Below, piece after piece: positions 58,641 through 64,000 of a stretch of DNA of 64,000 bases. The DNA comes from Bradyrhizobium septentrionale (GTDB lineage Bacteria > Pseudomonadota > Alphaproteobacteria > Rhizobiales > Xanthobacteraceae): assembly GCF_011516645.4 (NCBI RefSeq), contig NZ_CP088285.1, positions 8,822,501-8,886,500 on the forward strand. The letters are read 5' to 3'. Made by a program: the position numbers and the translations under genes. How positions within the stretch are numbered: position 1 is the stretch's first letter; each line of letters opens with the position of its first letter. A model generated the notes under the pieces. It had not been told where the DNA came from. It searched no databases and saw only the letters and a program-made list of their open reading frames with translations.

Positions 58641-60023
58641 ATGCCGCAATTGAAAGACAAAGTCGGTAGGTTCGCCGCGACGGGTCGCAGCTGCCAGAAC
58701 TGGAAACAAGACCAGGAGCTGGTCATTTCGCTGCTCAACAAGATCGCCATTTCCGACGGAGGCGCCGAGACCACGCTCAAACCGCAATTGGTCGTGACCG
58801 GTCATGCCAGCGACAGCCTCTACAGCTCGATTCTGTATTTCCAGCAGAAAAACTTCCCGGGCACGCCCGACGGCTATATTCGGCCTGGCGGGCCAACATT
58901 CAGCCGGCTCGTTGACCTCGCGACAAAGACGGCCGCCAAGCCTTCCCCTCCAAAGGGTCAATGGGATGCGATCTCTACGCCATCCGTCGATGCCGCACTT
59001 CGTAAGGGTTTGCTCGACGATTCCAAGCTGGATTACGCGGAAGTGGTCGATATCATCAGGGCGACCGTCGCGGACGGCACGGTCACTTCATTCGAGCTGG
59101 ACGACCTGACCACCATTGCGAGCACCTCCAGAACGCTATCTCCGACTTCGAAAAAGCTCATCACGCTCTTCGTCGGCGACGAAAAGAAGAAGTGGCTTGG
59201 GGTTGGACCGTATGACCTCAATTCGGATCAAAAGAAGCTCGCCGCGGAGATGGTCTGCGATTTCCTCAAGAATACGAGGACCACGTTCTTTCCGAAGCTC
59301 GACCCGCACCGCGTCGGGATCGGGATTCTCAGGCGCATTGCGAAGCCGAGCCTCATCGATCAGGACCAGGCGAGCATGTGTGGCCCCTCCGCGTTGATGT
59401 TCAGCTACGCGTCCGACAAGCCGGGGCAGTATGCGCGGTTCGCCATCGACCTGTATCAGAAGGGGCAGGCGAGCCTCGGCCGCCTGCTGATCAAGCCGGG
59501 AAAGGACGTGAAGAACTACACGCCGCCCTACTCGCTGGACCACGTCGATTGGCTGACATGCGCCTCCATCCGCGACTCCGAAAACTGGTTCCTCGATTTT
59601 GACGACACCGGCAGAATAAGCGACGTCGCGGGGATCACGCTGCCGAGCGAAATGGAGCAATGGTTCCGCAAGGCGGGATACCGCGACGTGCGCGAGGAGA
59701 CCAATCTGAAATTCAGCAAGGGCATCGACAGCGTCAACGAAGCCAACGCCCTGCTCGCCGGCGGATATCGCGTATGCCTTTTCATAAGCGCCAACCTGAT
59801 CGAGTATGACGACCAGTCGGATGAAGGCTCCGTGTTGACGAGGCACTGGGTCGTCTTGCGTGACAAGATACAAGTGTCGAACGGAAACGTGACGACAACG
59901 ATCTTCACATGGGGCAAGGGAGATTACGCGATCCCGCACCCGAGCAAAGGAGGCGCTCTGAAGCCCCTCCCCATTGGGGACTTCGTTATGAATTATTACG
60001 GCTACGTTGCCGCCAAACCGTAA
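58641..60023 (+). CDS. Peptidoglycan-binding / C39-papain-like peptidase, candidate T6SS effector
   Basis: A 460-residue protein without signal peptide. Residues ~22-92 look like a peptidoglycan-binding repeat (QDQELVISLLNKIAISDGG, YFQQKNFPGTPDGYIRPGGPTFSRLV). The C-terminal half has a C39/papain-like arrangement: LIDQDQASMCGPSALMF with a Gln before Cys247, His402 in LTRHWVVLRD, and Asp428 in TWGKGDYAIP. A peptidoglycan anchor plus a cysteine peptidase or amidase, encoded next to a T6SS and lacking a Sec signal, is a typical antibacterial effector layout. No immunity gene is recognised next to it. Confidence 0.72.
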   Translation: MPQLKDKVGRFAATGRSCQNWKQDQELVISLLNKIAISDGGAETTLKPQLVVTGHASDSLYSSILYFQQKNFPGTPDGYIRPGGPTFSRLVDLATKTAAKPSPPKGQWDAISTPSVDAALRKGLLDDSKLDYAEVVDIIRATVADGTVTSFELDDLTTIASTSRTLSPTSKKLITLFVGDEKKKWLGVGPYDLNSDQKKLAAEMVCDFLKNTRTTFFPKLDPHRVGIGILRRIAKPSLIDQDQASMCGPSALMFSYASDKPGQYARFAIDLYQKGQASLGRLLIKPGKDVKNYTPPYSLDHVDWLTCASIRDSENWFLDFDDTGRISDVAGITLPSEMEQWFRKAGYRDVREETNLKFSKGIDSVNEANALLAGGYRVCLFISANLIEYDDQSDEGSVLTRHWVVLRDKIQVSNGNVTTTIFTWGKGDYAIPHPSKGGALKPLPIGDFVMNYYGYVAAKP

Positions 60024-60116
60024 CTGGCCCTCGCCGGTATCCGCGGTCTGCCGAGACGATTCCCTCAGTCGTCCCAGCCTCTACAGGTGACATCGGCTTC
60101 GCAGCGCAGCGCGGCG

Positions 60117-60992
60117 TTAGGCTTGCGGATCGACGGCCTTGGTCGACAGCTTCCGGCCCGCGTGACGAGCCAATCGCCCCATGCATGTGGGGATCAGTCT
60201 TGCCGGGATCAGGAAAGGCGTTCTCGCAGCGTAGGCGTCATATTCGGGGAAAGCCAGCCGGAGAATCCGCTCTTCGTTGATCATGCGCCGGCATTGAATC
60301 GTCACAATCACAATCGCGATGAGCGCGGCGAGCGGTGAAAGCACCTGGAGTGTCACGCCGATCAGGGCAACCATCTCACAGAGGTAGAGGGGATGCCGGA
60401 CGATTCGGTAAGGCCCGTTCGTCACAAGGCGCCTTGCCTCGGCCAGAATGCTGAAGGATTTGCCCAACCAGCGAAGGACCACAATACACAGTGAGGTCGC
60501 CACCAGGATCAGTGCCGTGGACAGGATCGACCAGATCGGACCGAGCTCCGCCTTTGGAAGGAACGCGAGCGCGACGCTTAGGAAAGTGCCCAACAGGGCT
60601 GATATCCGCGTCTCAATGCCCTTCGACTTCATGATGGGGACCAGGCGGGTCATGGTCGTCACTGCCACCAGGCCGAGAAAAAGCACGTTTGCCATGTGGG
60701 CAGCGATCATCAGCAGCTTGGCAAAGCTGTCCAACGGGAACAGGTACGGGATGCCAACGGCGCCGACAACAGCAGACCCGCCGTAGATGATCATCACTGC
60801 GGTTCTCGCGGTCCAGTCCAGCCAGGGATTGACGCCCAAATTGGCGCTCCCGTTGCTGGCTGTCGCGGAGTTTGCCTGGCTGAGCTTTACGTCAGTCACA
60901 GCACTGATCTCGCCCGTTCGAAAATCGCGATTACTAAAGGCCACGCCCCTGCGAAGGTCAATCGGCCTGGCCAGGGCACGCCATCTTGCCAA
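60117..60992 (-). CDS. Isoprenylcysteine methyltransferase-like membrane protein
   Basis: A 291-residue membrane protein with about six hydrophobic segments. The C-terminal ICMT/PEMT-type signature is SILAEARRLVTNGPYRIVRHPLYLCEMVALIGVTL and NEERILRLAFPEYDAYAARTPF, in which the RHPxY and the EE-Y segments form the SAM and substrate site. Substrates of bacterial members are mostly unknown small lipids or thiols. It is convergent with the peptidase gene and divergent from the second caspase gene. The N terminus (first ~50 residues) is uncertain. Confidence 0.82.
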   Translation of the reverse strand: MARWRALARPIDLRRGVAFSNRDFRTGEISAVTDVKLSQANSATASNGSANLGVNPWLDWTARTAVMIIYGGSAVVGAVGIPYLFPLDSFAKLLMIAAHMANVLFLGLVAVTTMTRLVPIMKSKGIETRISALLGTFLSVALAFLPKAELGPIWSILSTALILVATSLCIVVLRWLGKSFSILAEARRLVTNGPYRIVRHPLYLCEMVALIGVTLQVLSPLAALIAIVIVTIQCRRMINEERILRLAFPEYDAYAARTPFLIPARLIPTCMGRLARHAGRKLSTKAVDPQA

Positions 60993-61099
60993 CCAGGTTC
61001 CACTTTCCGCATATGCCTTTGCGGATCATCGACATTTGATTGAACCGTTTCGGTCGTGACCGCACATATCTAGACATTCATTTGAACAGTAGCATTGCC

Positions 61100-62890
61100 A
61101 TGCGCACACGCTGCTTTGTAAAACTGCGACAAATTTGCTTCTTTCTTATCGTGCTGCTGTTCTGTCAGCCGGCATCGGCTGCAAACCGTGTCGCCCTCGT
61201 TATTGGCAATTCTTCATACAAGAACGCCGCGCCCCTTTCGAACCCGGTCAACGACGCCCAGATTGTCGAGGCGACACTGAAGAATGCGGGTTTTGACGTG
61301 GTTCAAACTCGACTGGATCTTCAGGCGGTCGAGATGCGACGTACGCTGCGCGATTTTGCCGACCAGTCTCGCGACGCGGATGTTGCTGTCGTCTACTATG
61401 CTGGTCACGGCATCGAGATCGAAGGTACGAACTATCTGATCCCGGTCGATGCCACCCTCGAGCGCGATACGGACGTCTATGACGAGGCGTTTTCGCTCGA
61501 TCGGGTCCTGCTGGCCGTTGAACCGGCAAGGCAACTGCGGCTTGTGATTCTCGACGCTTGCCGCAACAATCCTTTCTCCGACAAAATGAAGCGAACGGTT
61601 GGCTCGCGCGCGATCAGCCGCGGCCTTGCCCGCATTGAGCCCGCGACATCGAATACGCTCGTGGCCTTCGCCGCCAAGGCGGGCTCGACGGCGTCGGACG
61701 GCAACAGCAAGAACAGTCCGTACGCATCCGCACTGGTGAAGTATATCGGAACTCCCGGCCTGGATTTGCGCAGGGTGTTCGGTTTCGTCCGCGACGACGT
61801 GATGAAAGCAACAGGTAATCGGCAGGAGCCGTACGTCTACGGCACCCTTGGCGGCGACGATGTGCCGCTGGTGCCGGCCAAGGAAGTTGCGAAGGAAGCT
61901 GCCAAGCAAACTGCCAGGGAAGTTGCCCGGGAAGCCGTCCCAGCGCCAACGCCGCGGTCCGAAATGCGGTATGACTACGAACTCGCGCTGCAGGTCGGCA
62001 ACAAGGATGCATTGACCTTTTTCATCGCCCAGTATCCTGACAGTTACTACGCAAATCTGGCAAAGCTTCAGCTCGCCAAAGTTGATGCGGAGGAGAAGCG
62101 AGCCGCGGCGGCCGAAAAAGCGCGTCAGGCGGCGCAGGAACAGGCCCGGCTCGTCAACCAGGGCGCTCAACAGACGCAACTCGCCAAGGCGGCCTCGGAC
62201 CTGAAAGCAGCACAGGAAGCTCGGGCGGCCGCTGAGGCAGCCAAGGACGTCGCGCAACAACAAGCGGCTCAGGCCGAACAGAAGCGTCTCGCGGCCGAGA
62301 GCGCCGCGACCGCCGCTAAGGGCACCGCGCCGGCGGCTCCCTCCGCGCCAGACCAACCGCGAGAGACGAACGCAAATGCGGGTCCCAAGGTGGCCGCGCT
62401 GCCCAGTCCGCAGGCAACCGTGCAGCCAACAGCACCAGCCGCGGTTGCCAAATTGCTACAGACCGAATTGCGCCGGGTTGGTTGCTTCACAGGATCGCCC
62501 AGCGGGGAATGGGACACGGAATCGCGGCGCTCGCTGGAGATGTTCAACCGGAACGCCGGCACCAAGTTCGACGCAAAAGCCGCAAACGCCGATGCGCTTG
62601 ACGCGATCAAGCTCAAAACGGCGCGAGTTTGTCCCTTGATTTGCGGATCCGGCCTTAAGCGAGACGGCGATCGCTGTGTCAAGATTACCTGTGCCGCAGG
62701 TTACTTCCTCAATGACGACGACGAATGCGAGAGGCGCAAGGCACGTCATGCCCCGTCCGCCAGGCTCGAGCGCAGGGGCGCTGATCGCGAGGCGGAGGTT
62801 CTGGCAAGACCCGCACGGCCGAAGGCGGAGGCCAACGCAGGCAGACGGGGCGACGGCGGAATGCCCTTCATGCCCTTCTTCTTTCCCTGA
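61100..62890 (+). CDS. Secreted caspase-like (C14) protein, paralogue of the one at 23059
   Basis: A 596-residue exported protein with the same layout as the protein at 23059-24912: signal peptide to about residue 28 (FFLIVLLFCQPASAA), caspase domain with His103 (YYAGHGIEI) and Cys154 (LDACRNNPF), an Ala/Gln/Lys coiled coil, the RRVGCFTGSPSGEWDTESRRSLEMF segment, and a Cys-rich tail (CPLICGSGLKRDGDRC). The domains match closely by eye. ATG at 61100 is chosen for the signal peptide; the frame from 61040 adds an unlikely extension. It closes the T6SS-linked block, about 38 kb from its paralogue and in the same orientation. Confidence 0.88.
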   Translation: MRTRCFVKLRQICFFLIVLLFCQPASAANRVALVIGNSSYKNAAPLSNPVNDAQIVEATLKNAGFDVVQTRLDLQAVEMRRTLRDFADQSRDADVAVVYYAGHGIEIEGTNYLIPVDATLERDTDVYDEAFSLDRVLLAVEPARQLRLVILDACRNNPFSDKMKRTVGSRAISRGLARIEPATSNTLVAFAAKAGSTASDGNSKNSPYASALVKYIGTPGLDLRRVFGFVRDDVMKATGNRQEPYVYGTLGGDDVPLVPAKEVAKEAAKQTAREVAREAVPAPTPRSEMRYDYELALQVGNKDALTFFIAQYPDSYYANLAKLQLAKVDAEEKRAAAAEKARQAAQEQARLVNQGAQQTQLAKAASDLKAAQEARAAAEAAKDVAQQQAAQAEQKRLAAESAATAAKGTAPAAPSAPDQPRETNANAGPKVAALPSPQATVQPTAPAAVAKLLQTELRRVGCFTGSPSGEWDTESRRSLEMFNRNAGTKFDAKAANADALDAIKLKTARVCPLICGSGLKRDGDRCVKITCAAGYFLNDDDECERRKARHAPSARLERRGADREAEVLARPARPKAEANAGRRGDGGMPFMPFFFP

Positions 62891-62902
62891 CGGGTCTGTT
62901 GC

Positions 62903-63180
62903 CGCAATCGGTTGCACGTTCATCCGGCGGTCAGCGCGCTGGAACGTGATGTTGGAGACGGAATTCTTCTCGGCCACGTGCCCGAGCTCGTCGCCGAAGG
63001 CCGCGGCGTCGGCATCGTCGATCCGGTGGCGAGCAAGCCGTTCACCGAGGGCCTCGCCATCCGCCCGTTCAACCCGAAGATCCGGTACCAGATCGCGATC
63101 CTCTCTCCCCGACGCATGAAGCGCCGTCCCGGATGGCGCAGGATTTCGCCAAACTGCTGCGGCGCATCTTGCGGGCGTGA
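62903..63180 (+). pseudogene. LysR-family regulator fragment, frameshifted
   Basis: A C-terminal remnant of a LysR effector-binding domain. One frame gives LVAEGRGVGIVDPVASKPF and LAIRPFNPKIRYQIAILSP; after about position 63108 the similarity continues in another frame as THEAPSRMAQDFAKLLRRI and ends with TGA at 63178-63180. The shift equals a 2-nt insertion within the CTCTCTCCCC tract. The DNA-binding part is missing entirely, so this is a decayed gene. Confidence 0.65.
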
Positions 63181-63231
63181 ACTTCGCGCTCGAGGCCGGC
63201 GCCAGCGCTTTCTATCGAGCGATCTGCGCGT

Positions 63232-63660
63232 TCACTGACAAACCAGCACGGGGGTCTTCGCCTGCGTCAGCACCTTGTTTGTCACGCTGCCGATCAGAAC
63301 TGCGGAGAGTCCGCTGCGTCCATGCGATGACATGACAATAAGGTCGCAGCCTTTGTCCTTGGCCGCTGCGATGATGGCCTGATGCGGTTGCCCGCTCTCC
63401 GCTTGGATCGTCTCGCAGGAGACACCGGCCTCCCTGGCCGTACGAGCCGCGCCATCCAGCGCGCTGGCGGCCTGTTCCTTGCGTATCGCAGCATATCCGG
63501 CGAGCACCTCACGGTACCGTGCCCCTAGCTCTGAAAGGGGCTCCAGGACAAAGATCACCGATACCTTGGCTCCGAGGGATTTCGCGAGCGCTACCCCATG
63601 CGCGACTCCATGCTCCGCCAGTTCCGACCCATCTGTCGGAATGAGAATATGCCGGTACAT
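63232..63660 (-). CDS. Universal stress protein (UspA family)
   Basis: A 142-residue cytoplasmic protein with the UspA fold: N-terminal YRHILIPTDGSELAEHGVAHGVALAKSLGA and the C-terminal ATP-binding segment IVMSSHGRSGLSAVLIGSVTNKVL, then TPVLVCQ. GGAGG lies 6 nt before the ATG. Family members bind ATP and help survival under stress or oxygen limitation. A FixK/FNR-type box lies 174 nt upstream, in the divergent region before the gene that begins at 63960, so oxygen-dependent expression is possible. Confidence 0.92.
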   Translation of the reverse strand: MYRHILIPTDGSELAEHGVAHGVALAKSLGAKVSVIFVLEPLSELGARYREVLAGYAAIRKEQAASALDGAARTAREAGVSCETIQAESGQPHQAIIAAAKDKGCDLIVMSSHGRSGLSAVLIGSVTNKVLTQAKTPVLVCQ

Positions 63661-63833
63661 GCTTCACCTCCCGATTATCTGCATGACGCGTCGCTGCCTT
63701 CCGAACGAAAGCTGAACTCCCGCTTCGAATGCGGTCTTGAGATACTGTCGCTGAGCGCCGCGGTTCGGATGTCTGCCGTTGATCCGGAAGAGAACGCCTC
63801 GGTCGCCAGAAACCATGCATGCATGCTTGCGCC

Positions 63834-63847
63834 TTGATCTAGATCAT
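63834..63847 (+). promoter_or_regulatory. FixK/FNR-type box
   Basis: TTGATCTAGATCAT differs at one position from the TTGAT-N4-ATCAA consensus of FixK/FNR regulators. It lies 112 nt before the start of the partial gene at 63960, so it fits control of that gene best, and of the divergent uspA gene less directly. Confidence 0.6.
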
Positions 63848-63959
63848 GGCGGCCCCAGGACTCTCGTCACGAAATCACGATGGTGACGGCCGAACGCTTC
63901 CTTTCCCGCGATAATGCGCAGGCATCGGGCGATCCTCGCATCGCAAAAGGAGCACGCTG

Positions 63960-64000
63960 ATGTGGGTGCTGATGTATGTGTTCTCCTATTCGGTCAGCCC
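63960..64000 (+). CDS. Start of an unidentified gene (partial)
   Basis: The first 13 codons of a frame (MWVLMYVFSYSVS) that leaves the window at the right edge. AAAGGAG lies 7 nt before the ATG. The start is hydrophobic. With a FixK/FNR-type box upstream it is probably part of a microaerobic or anaerobic response. No family can be named from this fragment. Confidence 0.5.
   Translation, partial: MWVLMYVFSYSVS

Noticed and set aside
61214..62356. A 380-residue minus-strand frame opposite the second caspase gene.
   Set aside because: It is an antisense shadow; the same happens opposite the first caspase gene at 23104-23949.

Overview
The window looks like a piece of a Bradyrhizobium-type alphaproteobacterial chromosome. 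The evidence is high GC with dense coding, two copies of an extragenic palindrome family I recognise from Bradyrhizobium and relatives, an alphaproteobacterial LexA box (GAAC-N7-GAAC), a FixK/FNR-type box, and a TssJ-less imp-type type VI secretion system (T6SS) with alphaproteobacterial gene content. This assignment rests on family knowledge, not on a database search.

Left part (1-23 kb), mixed accessory and housekeeping genes. It opens with the tail of an unidentified gene and two SnoaL/NTF2-like genes. A small block of about 4 kb follows (EamA transporter, FAH-type hydratase, uronate-dehydrogenase-like enzyme, divergent IclR regulator). It is bounded by an intact tRNA-Gly(UCC) on one side and a 44-nt copy of that tRNA's 3' half on the other, which is the footprint of site-specific integration. 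Next come a mini-ORF with a 15-nt Shine-Dalgarno and its own terminator, a YCII protein, a GrlR-like protein, a lytic transglycosylase, a MerR-VOC pair, a small HTH protein, a three-gene operon of small proteins under a LexA-box promoter, a NUDIX hydrolase, a class III nucleotide cyclase, a large autotransporter, an amidohydrolase/MFS pair with a divergent LysR, and an RTX protein.

Right part (23-63 kb), a T6SS with an unusual entourage. The core is two divergent operons that start from a shared region near 44.6-44.9 kb. Leftward: vgrG, a DUF6931-like gene, an FHA protein, tssK, tssL (with OmpA domain), tssM, tagF, a PP2C phosphatase and a Ser/Thr kinase. Rightward: tssA, tssB, tssC, hcp, tssE, tssF, tssG, clpV and a methyltransferase with a regulatory domain. 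FHA, kinase, phosphatase and TagF suggest post-translational control of assembly.

Left of the core is a secreted-protein module: a DUF4384 protein, a caspase-DUF4384 protein with an embedded EF-hand loop, a propeller-NlpC/P60-like fusion and a DUF4424 protein. Right of the core is a candidate effector set: a HExxH zincin-like protein, an unknown protein, and a peptidoglycan-binding protein with a C39/papain-like cysteine peptidase domain. Two similar secreted caspase-like proteins in the same orientation bracket the whole block at 23.1-24.9 kb and 61.1-62.9 kb.

The right end holds an ICMT-like membrane methyltransferase, a frameshifted LysR fragment, a universal stress protein, and the start of a gene behind a FixK/FNR-type box.
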